Part shown: piece after piece, positions 13,756 through 23,441 of the stretch | Layout: every line of letters begins with the position of its first letter | How positions within the stretch are numbered: the first letter of the stretch is position 1 | DNA from: Chrysopilus asiliformis | Taxonomy: Eukaryota > Arthropoda > Insecta > Diptera > Rhagionidae | DNA: 64,000 bases | NCBI GenBank assembly: GCA_964034945.1 | Contig: OZ035961.1 | Coordinates: 29,551,684-29,615,683 of the forward strand | Direction: 5' to 3' | Program-made: the position numbers and the translations under genes | Notes under the pieces: generated by a model | The model's input: only the letters and a program-made list of their open reading frames with translations | What the model was told of the DNA's origin: nothing | Database searches by the model: none

Positions 13756-16700
13756 TCAGATTTTCAGGTCCTTAGCGTGATACACCCCTATCACCTTACC
13801 ATTTGGATCCGCAACTTCGTACATGTTTTTCGAGATTTTCTTAACGATCTTGCTTTCAAGAAATTTTTTCGCTAATTTCGCATTTATTCCTTTTATCGCG
13901 TCACTTAAGACGAAGTTTCTGCGATAAACTTTTTGCCCAATCTCGAATTCGACTAAGCGGGATCTCAAATTATAAGTCCTTGAACTACGCTCGTAAGCCT
14001 GTTGTAAATTTTTACGAATTATGTCGCGATTGACTTGTTGTCTAAGATTAAGATGTTCTACTTGTATCTCGCCATCAGCTAAGGCTCGCAATTTCCTCAA
14101 AAGAGGGTATTCAGATGCGTGTGTCACCATTTTTAATCCGAATAACGCCTCATATGGCGAAACTCCTATGCTCTGATGTATCGATGTGCGAAGAGAACTT
14201 GTGATTTCGCCGATATGCTGGTCCCATGTTCTGTGATCGCTTTTTATGAAACTGCGAATAGCTGCCAGAATGGAGCGGTTTACCCTTTCCGATGCGTTGC
14301 TTTGCGGTGAGTATACAGCGGTTTTTACGTGCTCAATACCGAATTTTTGGAGAAGCGAATGAAATTCACCTGAAATGAATTGTCGTCCGTTGTCCGAGTG
14401 GATTTTGTGAGGAACACCAAAAATGTGGAAAACTTGGTTTTCAAGGAAATCCACAATACTAACGGCTGTAGCTTTTCGCAACGGCTTCAACAGCGGAAAT
14501 TTGGTGAACTGGTCCAGCACGATGAGTAAGGATGTGTTGCCTTTCCGAGACCTCGGGTATGGCCCCAAGAGGTCTATGTAAATTTTCTGCCATGGCCGTT
14601 CGGGTACTTGGATTTCCCCCATGGGCGGCTTCATGACTACATTCGGTGCCTTAGCTTCCTTACATATTACGCACTTGCCAACATACTGTCTCACCTGACT
14701 CGCCATGTGTGGCCAATAATACTTCTGTCGAAGGCGTGCCAAGGTTTTTCCAATGCCTCCATGACCAGCCTGTGGTGTATCATGGGCCATCGAGATCAAA
14801 GTTTCCGTCAAGCCCGTTGGAATCCACAACTTCCAAGTGGAATCCTCCTGAAGTGGGTCGCCTGAATAGAATCCCAGACGCTTGTACACATAGCCATCCG
14901 AGATTTGCAGATCTGGTAATCTATCCTGGTTCTCTTTGACGGTTTCTTTCAAGGATTCATACTCTTCTGATTGAAATTCTGTTGACCCAAGATCTACTTC
15001 CGTCATTTGACCTATTTCTGGATCAACGGCTTCTACGTGCGCCCTTGACAATGCGTCTGGGACCACATTCAGGCTTCCCTTTCGGTGTTCGATTTTAAAG
15101 TCGAACGCCTGGAGCTTGAGACTCCAACGGGCAAGCCTTCCACTAAGATCTCGCTGACCCATGAGCCACCTCAGGCTGGCATGGTCAGTTATGACCTTGA
15201 ATGGCATCCCCTCCACATAAGGCCTAAACTTCTTTATGGATACTATGGCGGCAAGACACTCCAGTTCGGTGACTGTATAATTCCTTTGAGCGGCATTCAG
15301 CTTTTGCGATACGTAAGCTATTGGCCTCTCACAACCCTCCTCATCGTACTGGAACAGCACACCGCCTACTCCGACTGTTGAAGCGTCACACTGTATTATG
15401 AACTCCTTCGCAAAGTTCGGGTGTCCTAAAACAGGTGCAGTACACAGTGCTCGTTTCAACTTCTCGAAAGATTCTTTCGCCTGGCTGGAAAACTCGAACT
15501 TCTTTCCTTTCTTCAAAGTATCTGAGATCGGGGCTGACAAAGTAGAGAATCCCTGGATGAATCGTCGATACCACCCGCACATCCCAAGAAAACGACGGGT
15601 TTGTTTGGGTGACACCGGTTGCGGGAATTCCATGATGGCTCTAACTTTGTCTGGATCCGTTTTTAAACATCCCCCTCCCACAATGTAGCCTAGATATTTT
15701 AATTCTTTGTAGCAGAATCTGGATTTGTCCAAGTTAACCGTCAGTCCAGCGTTTTGTAACAACTCAGCTACCTCGTTGAGAAGATCTACCATCTGCTCGA
15801 ATGTTTGGGCAACGATCAGCAAGTCATCAAGGTAGACGAACACCCACCTTCGTAACCTGTGCGGTATGACCTTCTCCATCAGCCGGCATAGCCTTTGCGC
15901 GGAATTTGAGAGGCCGAAAGGCATGACCGTGAACTGATAGAGAGGTCTACCAGGTACTGTGAAAGCCGTATATTCCCGGGAGCTTTCATCCAACGGCACC
16001 TGCCAAAACGCATCCTTGAGGTCCACGCTACTAATGAAGTATGTGTCCTCAAGGCGGCTCAGCAGACCTTCAATATGAGGAAGCGGAAATGCGTCCGGCT
16101 TGGTGACATTGTTTAACTTTCGCGAGTCCAGGCATAAACGATTTTTCCCTGGTTTGCGGACTAACACGACAGGTGAGCTCCATGCGCTCGAGCTCTCCTC
16201 AATGACACCAAGACGTAGCATTCGGTCCAATTCCTCATACATCAGGCTTTGTACCGCTGGAGAAACCGGGAAGTGTCGCTGTTTAATTGGGGGTGTGTCG
16301 CCTACCTCGATGACATGCTTCTCGAGGTGGGTCTTACCTAGACCATGTGTAGCAAATGACGGAAACTTCTCTATGGCTGCTGCCAGCTGTTCTTCCTGAC
16401 GATCGGTCAACTCGTGTTTTTCCGAAGAAACGGACTTCGAATTTTCGCTGTGCTCCAACTCTGCTATCAGCTCCGGCGCGACCTTGAACTGCCTCCAGAA
16501 ATCTATCCCGAGGTATAAGGTTTGGGATAAACTGGGTACTACAAACAGCAGCAAGTCTTGTGTCGCTCCTTTGTACGTTACGGACACTAGCGCTTTCCCT
16601 ACGATCTGCTGGCCTTGACCATCGGCGGTCTTGACTAGTGATCGCATTTTTTGAATTGGCACGTTAAGCTCCTCTAATATTCGTACTGCATCCCTCCCCA

Positions 16701-17154
16701 AACAGCTGATCGAAGCTCCGCTGTCTAATAAGCCTCGAAAAGTTTTATTGCAAATAAGGACATCAGCATATGGCCGACTATCGCGTTCTGAAGTTATGGT
16801 GGACACAGCAATCTGGTGATACATCTTTTTCTTACATCTAAATCTTTCTCGTAATTTAACAATTTTATCATTGACAACAATCTCATTATTTTCTCCAAAG
16901 ATTCTTGCTCGCGCTTGCTCGTAGTCAAATTTTCTTTCGTGTAGGGACTTATATATTTTATGGTTTTCGGCTGGGTTTTCTAGTTTGACCGGCAGGTGTT
17001 TTTCTAAATCTGGATTTTTCAGGATTGACAACTTTGGCGTGGGTGATCGAGGTGGTAAGGACTCATTGGTAAAGATTGGGACCTGGGTTATTGTGCTCCA
17101 GGGTTGACGGTTTGGGAACGAACTGCTCCTGGTTGCCGTCCGCTCCGCCCCGTG
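13756..17154 (-). CDS. pol: Pol polyprotein (protease, RT, RNase H, integrase)
   Basis: This frame is -1 relative to gag and has no stop from the slippery site to 13,756. It has no ATG at its start, so it is expected as a Gag-Pol fusion. Counting from the TTG at 17,031, 1091 residues follow. The protease motif LLDSGAS has its DSG at 103-105. Reverse transcriptase has D337 in SSVDLKDAFWQ and the YLDD box at 400-403. RNase H shows CDAS (D549), TELECLA (E589/E591) and TDH (D616). The integrase zinc site is H750, H757, C787, C790, and its catalytic triad is D820, D880, E915 with 34 residues between the last two. The C terminus (1030-1091) looks like a GPY/F-type module, and no chromodomain is visible. 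All key residues are present, so the enzyme set appears intact. It would copy genomic RNA and integrate the cDNA. Confidence 0.93.
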   Translation of the reverse strand, partial: HGAERTATRSSSFPNRQPWSTITQVPIFTNESLPPRSPTPKLSILKNPDLEKHLPVKLENPAENHKIYKSLHERKFDYEQARARIFGENNEIVVNDKIVKLRERFRCKKKMYHQIAVSTITSERDSRPYADVLICNKTFRGLLDSGASISCLGRDAVRILEELNVPIQKMRSLVKTADGQGQQIVGKALVSVTYKGATQDLLLFVVPSLSQTLYLGIDFWRQFKVAPELIAELEHSENSKSVSSEKHELTDRQEEQLAAAIEKFPSFATHGLGKTHLEKHVIEVGDTPPIKQRHFPVSPAVQSLMYEELDRMLRLGVIEESSSAWSSPVVLVRKPGKNRLCLDSRKLNNVTKPDAFPLPHIEGLLSRLEDTYFISSVDLKDAFWQVPLDESSREYTAFTVPGRPLYQFTVMPFGLSNSAQRLCRLMEKVIPHRLRRWVFVYLDDLLIVAQTFEQMVDLLNEVAELLQNAGLTVNLDKSRFCYKELKYLGYIVGGGCLKTDPDKVRAIMEFPQPVSPKQTRRFLGMCGWYRRFIQGFSTLSAPISDTLKKGKKFEFSSQAKESFEKLKRALCTAPVLGHPNFAKEFIIQCDASTVGVGGVLFQYDEEGCERPIAYVSQKLNAAQRNYTVTELECLAAIVSIKKFRPYVEGMPFKVITDHASLRWLMGQRDLSGRLARWSLKLQAFDFKIEHRKGSLNVVPDALSRAHVEAVDPEIGQMTEVDLGSTEFQSEEYESLKETVKENQDRLPDLQISDGYVYKRLGFYSGDPLQEDSTWKLWIPTGLTETLISMAHDTPQAGHGGIGKTLARLRQKYYWPHMASQVRQYVGKCVICKEAKAPNVVMKPPMGEIQVPERPWQKIYIDLLGPYPRSRKGNTSLLIVLDQFTKFPLLKPLRKATAVSIVDFLENQVFHIFGVPHKIHSDNGRQFISGEFHSLLQKFGIEHVKTAVYSPQSNASERVNRSILAAIRSFIKSDHRTWDQHIGEITSSLRTSIHQSIGVSPYEALFGLKMVTHASEYPLLRKLRALADGEIQVEHLNLRQQVNRDIIRKNLQQAYERSSRTYNLRSRLVEFEIGQKVYRRNFVLSDAIKGINAKLAKKFLESKIVKKISKNMYEVADPNGKVIGVYHAKDLKI

Positions 17155-18857
17155 TTTCCCACTTTACAATCAGGACATCGGTAGATGGAATCGACTCCTT
17201 TCTTTCCGCATCTGAAACAGAATAAATTCCTGGTCAGTGACGGGCAGTCCCTAAACATGTGACCATCTTCATCACAGTTCCAACATCGAATGAGTGGTCG
17301 ACCTCGAACTTCCTCTACCTCTGGTGAATCAAACTCGGTTAATGGTTTCTCGTCTCGCATCTCTCCAAGCTCATGGACATTTCTCGCAGGCTGACTGTAG
17401 GTATTTCGGATTGCAGGTGAGTATCTTCTGTTAAGGAATTGCTCAGCTTTTCTACCGTAGTCCCTTAACTGTTCGAGACTATAAATAGGTTGCGCAAAAA
17501 TCAGCTGACCGATTTTCTCCTTCACGTTTCCTTTTATTAAATCGATCAGGTTAACAACTGGCAAAGGCGCTCTGAGTTTATCCGCTTCTTTCAAGACGTT
17601 ATTCAAGTAGGTTTCAAAGGCCTCGTTCAATCCTTGTCTTCGGTCAATTATGTGACGTAGGATGTCCAAGTCTGTATCTATCCTTTTGAACCTCTTAAGT
17701 AACGCTGACTTCAACTCTAGCCATCCTCCATCCGGATTGTTTTTCAGATGTTGCCAGAACCAAGTTGCTGCCTGACCGGTTACGAGGACGTGAAAATTTG
17801 CATATACTTGTGGCCAGCTGAAGTCATATGCCGCTTTCAACCTTTCAACTCGGTAGATGAAATCCTCAACACCTAAATCCGGGGAACTTCCATCGAACTT
17901 GAATCCCCAGCGCTCCAACTTGCAGTTTCGATCGAATGGACCTCTGGGCCGTAGTCTGCTTTGCTGGTTTTGCTGTCTATCTGGATATTCGTCTGGAATT
18001 GCTGTATTGCGATTTGCTTGATGATTCGCATCCATTATCGTCCAGCGTTGGAACTCACGAACGATGTCAGTTTCACTCGAGCCTGACCCTTCTATCAATC
18101 GAGAATTGTGACTTCGTGATTGCCCACGTGCTGGAATATCCTGCCTCGTCCTTATTTCGTCAGCGAGTGGATCCTGTGGTTCGGTACTAGTCACCTGTTT
18201 ACCGCCTGACTGACTTGGCTGCGATACCAAACCCATACCTCCGTTACCTAATCCGTTCGCACTAACAGACGTTTCCCTACTTCCACCGAATGCCTCCCTA
18301 GTTCTCTCGTCCATTGCCTTACCCACGGCATCGTTGATCATCTTTTCTAGGTTTTTAATGACTTCTGCCATAACTCCTGCCTGAACTGCTCCCATAGATG
18401 CTTTCGTCACTTCGTGTATTAAGTCCTCAGATACCCCCTGCGCTACTACACTTCCAGGCGCTGGGGTGGTAAATCCCAACCCTAAACTATAGCGATCGTT
18501 TCGCGTCTCATAGTTCATCTGATCGAGTTGTTGTCTTGGTAAAGTCGTGTCTGAATTTCCCGATTTATTGGCCACGCCGGTATTCGTCGCCAGCGCGGGG
18601 AGCCTCAAAGTCGAGTCCAAATCCGCTCGTGTGTCATTGAATCCTGGCGTACCCTTTTCACTGCTCGCAGCCTTGTTTTGCCTCTGCGGCGTATGCGCCA
18701 AGCTGTAACGCGGGCCAAAAATTCGGAATTCTTCTCCCGTTTCTATAGCCCCACCGACTGCGCCTAAGGACGTCTCGTCTTGACTTGTAAATTGCACTCG
18801 GGATCTGCCTCTCCTTGGTACCTGATTCTCTTTCGGTCGAGTTCCTCTACCAGACAT
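17088..18857 (-). CDS. gag: Gag structural protein
   Basis: 589 residues from an ATG at 18,857. Residues 1-300 are polar and low in complexity. The stretch ~315-480 (from WGFKFDG to FLNRRY) has the look of a Gypsy-type capsid. A CCHC zinc knuckle CWNCDEDGHMFRDC has C525, C528, H533, C538. A second zinc-binding motif follows with C547, C550, C561 and C564 (CX2C-X10-CX2C), which is not a standard knuckle. Gag forms the particle and packages RNA. It ends in TAA at 17,090-17,088, 64 nt beyond the slippery heptamer, and overlaps the pol frame. No frameshift or premature stop was seen. Confidence 0.9.
   Translation of the reverse strand: MSGRGTRPKENQVPRRGRSRVQFTSQDETSLGAVGGAIETGEEFRIFGPRYSLAHTPQRQNKAASSEKGTPGFNDTRADLDSTLRLPALATNTGVANKSGNSDTTLPRQQLDQMNYETRNDRYSLGLGFTTPAPGSVVAQGVSEDLIHEVTKASMGAVQAGVMAEVIKNLEKMINDAVGKAMDERTREAFGGSRETSVSANGLGNGGMGLVSQPSQSGGKQVTSTEPQDPLADEIRTRQDIPARGQSRSHNSRLIEGSGSSETDIVREFQRWTIMDANHQANRNTAIPDEYPDRQQNQQSRLRPRGPFDRNCKLERWGFKFDGSSPDLGVEDFIYRVERLKAAYDFSWPQVYANFHVLVTGQAATWFWQHLKNNPDGGWLELKSALLKRFKRIDTDLDILRHIIDRRQGLNEAFETYLNNVLKEADKLRAPLPVVNLIDLIKGNVKEKIGQLIFAQPIYSLEQLRDYGRKAEQFLNRRYSPAIRNTYSQPARNVHELGEMRDEKPLTEFDSPEVEEVRGRPLIRCWNCDEDGHMFRDCPSLTRNLFCFRCGKKGVDSIYRCPDCKVGNTGRSGRQPGAVRSQTVNPGAQ
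17154..17160 (-). promoter_or_regulatory. -1 ribosomal frameshift heptamer GGGAAAC
   Basis: In the gag frame the codons read GTG GGA AAC, so the heptamer is in the phase X XXY YYZ required for simultaneous -1 slippage. A -1 shift enters the open pol frame with CAC as the next codon. The following RNA is GC-rich (CGGGGCGGAGCGGACGG), and a 5-bp stem GACGG/CCGTC (17,140-17,136 with 17,110-17,106) could form downstream; a pseudoknot was not demonstrated. Confidence 0.85.
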
Positions 18858-19907
18858 TTTTTTATTTTTTTTATTTCAGATCGCAAAACTCGAACAAAAA
18901 AAAATATAATCTTAACCAAAACTTTCCCCCCGATCCACGAATAAATTGACCAATAGTTGAATTTCCAACTGAACAGTCTAATCAAGGACTAGCAGTGACA
19001 AATTTTAGGTAATACGAATATATATAACTAATACTTTACAAATAGCTTACAAATTAAAAATCCTACCGTCGATCAGAATAAACCGATGGTTCTTAAACTG
19101 TTATCCTAGAAACTCTCTAATTACCAATATTACCCTTATTCTAGCCAACAAATAAAGCAAATATAAATATAACGAAACTTAAATATTGAACTTCCAACTA
19201 GCAAAGAAAATAACTTCGAACTTGCAACGCAGAAATTCAACAAAATAATCCACAGAAAAAACAAACTTTTACAAAGTTTAAATATCTCAAAAATTCGTTT
19301 TCAAAACAATCATTCATAAACTGGGGTAGAATCAACAAAGGCCTTTCCAATTTTGGGTGACGGGTTCAATGGCTGACTTCGCATAAAAAAAACAATGTAC
19401 TCTACGTGGAAAATGTTTTCTTGACTGAGCTTTACTAGTAAAATTTCTATTTTTCCACTAGCAGACTAGCCAAGTTAACCTTCCATAAAATAAATTTGAA
19501 AAAAAAAGGTGAAACATCCTGACACAATTCGACCATCTCATATTTCTGGTGAAGATGCCATATGGAATTGATTCAATCCTTTTACCATGTTAGTCCTTTT
19601 CCCGCTGACGCTACACGTACATCAGTCACCTAATGTCGGGACGCAGCTGTAAAGGACAACAGATCACCGTAAACAAACTGATCAGAACAACTGTCGATCT
19701 GCTACTAAAGAGTCTTTTTCCAAACTCTTGTGGGACAGACAAACATCGTCCTGGATTTGTCTACTGAATAAACAAATTAAATTCAAACCAAAATCTTAAT
19801 TGCAAAAAGGAAATAGCGGAAAATCTAAGTAACTGAAATTGTCACATCAAAAAAAAAAAATTTAACTGAATATCGAACATATTGATTCGGCGACAAAACT
19901 TGCTCGC
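18858..19907 (-). other. 5' untranslated leader of the retrotransposon
   Basis: About 1.05 kb between primer binding site and gag ATG, AT-rich and without a supported frame. It should hold the packaging signal; none could be identified by eye. Confidence 0.7.
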
Positions 19908-19919
19908 CGTTGGGCGCCA
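19908..19919 (-). other. Primer binding site, tRNA-Lys type
   Basis: Four bases inside the 5' LTR the minus strand reads TGGCGCCCAACG. These 12 bases complement the 3' end of insect tRNA-Lys(CUU), whose acceptor sequence is remembered as CGUUGGGCG plus CCA. The match stops after 12 nt (then GCGAGC). Confidence 0.85.
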
Positions 19920-19923
19920 CTAT

Positions 19924-22108
19924 TGTTATAAATGTCCTTCACCGGTTTATTTCTCGTCTGGGCAAAGGACACACAACAGACTTTGGGACACGCTTACCGC
20001 GATGACGCGGACGTCCCGAGCCTGCTCCAATTGCCCCCGCGGTCGGCATGCTGGTGGTTCCAGGCCTTCGCTCATCGGATTGGGGTGGTTCTTACCACGG
20101 GTCGAATTGGAATTAATAACTTTTACATGCCTTTATTCATCAAAAAAAAACTAAAGAACCGAAAAAAAACTACTGAAACATTTGCTCGGGAGATCATATT
20201 TTTAACTAATTCCTCGAGCCATCTCTTCTCCCAATTCCCCCGTCATCCTCCATCATCGGGACACTTCGTTGATCCCCCCCTTCTATTGAACAGAAATCAA
20301 AACATTTTCAAATCCATCTTGTGGTCGACGAATTTTTCTCCCTTCATAGCAAATGGCAAAACGAAACTGAAACCGGAACTCAAGTCGACCCTAGCGAACT
20401 CAAAAAGAAAACACACCAGAAAAAAACTTCACTCATAATCTTTCAAAACAAATTTCGTGATCCTTTATTTTTCTCTTCCTAAAACACAGGCCAGTTTATT
20501 TTGGTATAATCTTTTTAATTTTTCTGATCAAATAAAAATTGACACAATTTCATTTTGTAAAAATTGAAGAGATCTATTAACGTTCGAAATTATAGCGCTA
20601 TAAAAAAAAATTTACAATTTATCGAAAAAAAAGGAATCGAACAATTCTCGACACAAAAAACTTAATTGAGTAAATCAAATCAAAAAGAAAAATATTAAAT
20701 CCGCAAACGACACGAATTTACGCATCAATCTACCAGAATCAAAGCTTTTTTAGCACGTATTTCGCGATCCACAAAACTTTTAGTAAAGGGTTCTGAACTC
20801 CCCTGTTTAATTTGCATAAATGCAGGCGGTTTGTTTTTTTTTTTCGTTGGGGATCGTTCAGAAGGATCTCAACCAACCCTTTTTTACTAATTTCGGAAAA
20901 TCACTCTACGCACCAATTATTTGAAATTAAAATTGCTCAAACAAAATTTACTTACAGTTTGATCTGCTGTTTTTCCTCGCCGCTCCTGTGCACATGAGAG
21001 ACGATGATTGGCTAAAAAGATTTTATCTTGCAAAATTGTTGACGCAGAAAGATTTCCGTAAAAGAAAAAAGAAATTCAAACACTCGCTAATAGTATGACG
21101 AACGACGACAAAAAAAAAGCGTTGACTTTACAAAAAAAAACTAATACTAAAATGACCAAACAAGTTAAAAATTGCTAGTAAAGATTTCTGGAGCCTCAGT
21201 GAATCCTTCCTTCGTGTGATGGAAAATCTTAGAACATCTGATTATCACGTCGCCTTGTGGTGATATCGAATCGACAATATGTGAAAAAAGAAAACTGGAA
21301 CCGAGTGCGCATCCGGGAAAACGATCGCAGAAGTATTGAATTTTCCGGTATAAATTCTGCTCGGTGACTGGAAAATCTTTAAAAATTCGACGGTGTTCAA
21401 CTTAGAACGGCTGCCCTGCCCTTGCAGCAACTTTCTCGTCGAGATTATTGGATTCTGCGTCTTTTCCAGGATTTTCTTCCAACTATCACTTAATCCACAT
21501 GTGATATTACACCCGATCTTCCCCTCACAATGATCTCACAGATTCTAAATCAAACAAAACGAGACATTAATACACGTTTTCCGAGGAAGTTTGTCGGCCT
21601 TACCGTGAACGAAATTTTTCCACTAAACTATTTAATTTTCCGGGCTTTTCATCAAGCGTCCGGATTTCCACTTTTTTAAACTAAGTGATAGAAACTGGCA
21701 AAATTTTGCCTAAACTAAATTTAATCAAATCGAATCGAAGCTAACTGCCTCAGATTTCTATACTAGACTGATCTCTAAAAAAATTCTAGAAAAGTTGATT
21801 TGCGTTTAACAAATTCGATCGATACCGGTAGTTATTTGTTACAGCTCTCTTTTGAAAACTATTCGCTCGGCCAGTAAACGGAATTTTTTCTTTACTTCTT
21901 TTAAACAGACCTAAAGCGAAACAAAAATTCTGTAAAACAATAACCCAAAAAAAAATCTCGGTTGTTCGTTTTAAATGGACAGTGCATTTTGTATAGGACA
22001 ATAACTTTTTGGAAATGCGAAAAAAAATGAAATGTACTACCAGCCCTTCTGTTAGCGGAATTCAAAGAAAGTTATATCTTATGCTAAAATTAACCATGCC
22101 ACATAACA
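19924..22108 (-). repeat. 5' LTR (right copy)
   Basis: Direct repeat of 10,821-13,006 with the same TGTTAT/ATAACA ends. It should contain the promoter for minus-strand transcription. The antisense 168-codon frame recurs at 19,932-20,438 with the same translation as in the left LTR. Confidence 0.95.
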
Positions 22109-22112
22109 GTTT
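22109..22112. other. Target-site duplication GTTT, right
   Basis: Matches 10,817-10,820 and abuts the outer end of the right LTR. Confidence 0.8.
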
Positions 22113-22620
22113 TTTGAAAATTTCTCGAATCCTATGCGGTTTTGGGGAAATTAGCACAACAAAATTTAAAGGATACAAAATTTTAGAACGGTTCTCAACA
22201 TATTTAACACTAGATTGTCCAAGCAAGTCATTTTGACTGCTTTTTAATTTCAATCAGAAAAACAATTATGTATATATTGACACAATTTGTTAGAATTTTG
22301 TGACTTTTTGTACAACATATAAATGCGTTTATTAATAATTGTAGTTACCTCCCCCCTCCTTCATTTCCGGTATATATATATATGTGTTATATCTATATTG
22401 CCAAAAGCATTCATTTTGACTGCTTGACTTCCTTGGGCAATCTAGTGTTAAAAAAAGTAGTCAAAGAAAATACAATTTCTCTCACGTATCTTTAACGGTT
22501 CTCAAGATGTTTGAAAAAATATTATTTATCGCATTTTTTTTCGAAACTAAATATTGCAGCGGAAAGTTTTGTGTTGATCACAACTGATATTTTTTAAATT
22601 TGAACATTGGATATGCCTCT
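22113..22620 (+). repeat. Dispersed repeat family D, interrupted by a MITE
   Basis: The block around 22,540-22,595 (CGAAACTAAATATTGCAGCGG, then a GTTGATCACAACTGATATTT-like run) recurs near 30,320-30,370 and, inverted, near 43,885-43,935. The copy is split by the TTAA element at 22,204-22,451. No protein is encoded and the family identity is unknown. Confidence 0.5.
22204..22451. mobile_element. TTAA-flanked MITE (piggyBac-type), element 1
   Basis: Flanked by TTAA at 22,204-22,207 and 22,448-22,451. The ends CACTAGATTGTCCAAGCAAG and, inverted, CACTAGATTGCCCAAGGAAG match at 18 of 20. TTAA duplication is the hallmark of piggyBac transposition. At 248 bp it has no gene. Confidence 0.65.
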
Positions 22621-22636
22621 TGTAACTTATTATTAA

Positions 22637-23441
22637 ATACTAGCTTGCATACCCGTCGTTGCTAGGTTACGTTTTTTCAATTTTTTTTTTGATGGTCTTT
22701 GTTGGAGCCAAACTTCAGGCCAATCGGCTCGGCAGTTTCCCCGCGAAAGGGTAACATAGAGGAAGAGCTAAGTTTCGAGATCACTTTACCCCCTCCCCTT
22801 ACTCCGCCACCTCTCGGGCTACATTTTAATGGGTCTATGTGAGGGCTGGACCCCGACGAACATCTATGCCAAATTTCGGGCCAATCGGTTCAGTAGTTTC
22901 CCCGCGAAAGAGTAACATAGCGCAAAAACTAAGTTTCGAAATCACTTTACCCCCTCCCCTTACTTCCCCCACCCCTCGCGCTACTTTTCCGTATGCCTAT
23001 GTTGGAACCAGAACCAGAGAACAAATAATCTAGAGAATAAACTCTTAGAACAAATTTTTAGAGAAAATTTTTCCACTGTGAGATGAAGCAAGAGGATCCG
23101 ATGTAACACGGAAAAAATTATCCATTCGATTCCTCCATCTTATTGAATAGATACGACGAAAATGATTAGAAAATGTTCTCTCTGCTTCGTGCTCCCTGGT
23201 CTAAAAGTAATTAACTTTTAGGCCGTAGCTAGTGAATGATAGGGACATTTTTCCCCCCTTCGAACGGGAAATTTGTCAAAAATTTGTTCGGCAGACTTTT
23301 TTCTATATATTCCCTTTTCTATGCCAGAACCACCACAGACACTCATGCCAAATTTCAAGTCAATCGGTTCAGCCATTTTTGCGTGAAAGAGGAAGAGACA
23401 GACAGACACCAACTTATTTTTATATATTAGTATGATTAGTA
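22637..23441. repeat. Dispersed repeat with ~161-bp internal units
   Basis: Starts ATACTAGCTTGCATACCCG and ends near TATATATTAGTATGAT. A GCCAATCGG(C/T)TC...AGTTTCCCCGCGAAAG block occurs at about 22,719 and 22,880 (period ~161 bp), each followed by TCACTTTACCCCCTCCCCTT, and a third weaker copy near 23,357 precedes GACAGACAGACACC. A related piece lies at 38,145-38,330. It resembles tail regions common to insect retroposons or Helitrons, but the class is unresolved. Confidence 0.5.

Larger units (their letters stand above)
10821..22108 (-). mobile_element. Complete Ty3/Gypsy LTR retrotransposon, 11.3 kb
   Basis: Two near-identical LTRs (2186 and 2185 bp) flank a 6.9-kb interior with a tRNA-Lys-type primer site, gag and pol, all transcribed on the minus strand. 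Pol order is protease, reverse transcriptase, RNase H, integrase, which is the Ty3/Gypsy order; there is no env. LTRs over 2 kb, a Lys-type primer site and this Gag style recall Ulysses of Drosophila virilis (Osvaldo/Ulysses group), a comparison from memory. The GTTT duplication, intact frames and nearly identical LTRs indicate a young, potentially active insertion. On reading I noticed one LTR substitution (GTCTC/CTCTC near 12,742/21,845) and a few homopolymer length changes. Confidence 0.93.

Noticed and set aside
14608..16399. Plus-strand frames of 64-99 codons inside pol
   Set aside because: They are antisense shadows of the intact pol frame, with no domain of their own.
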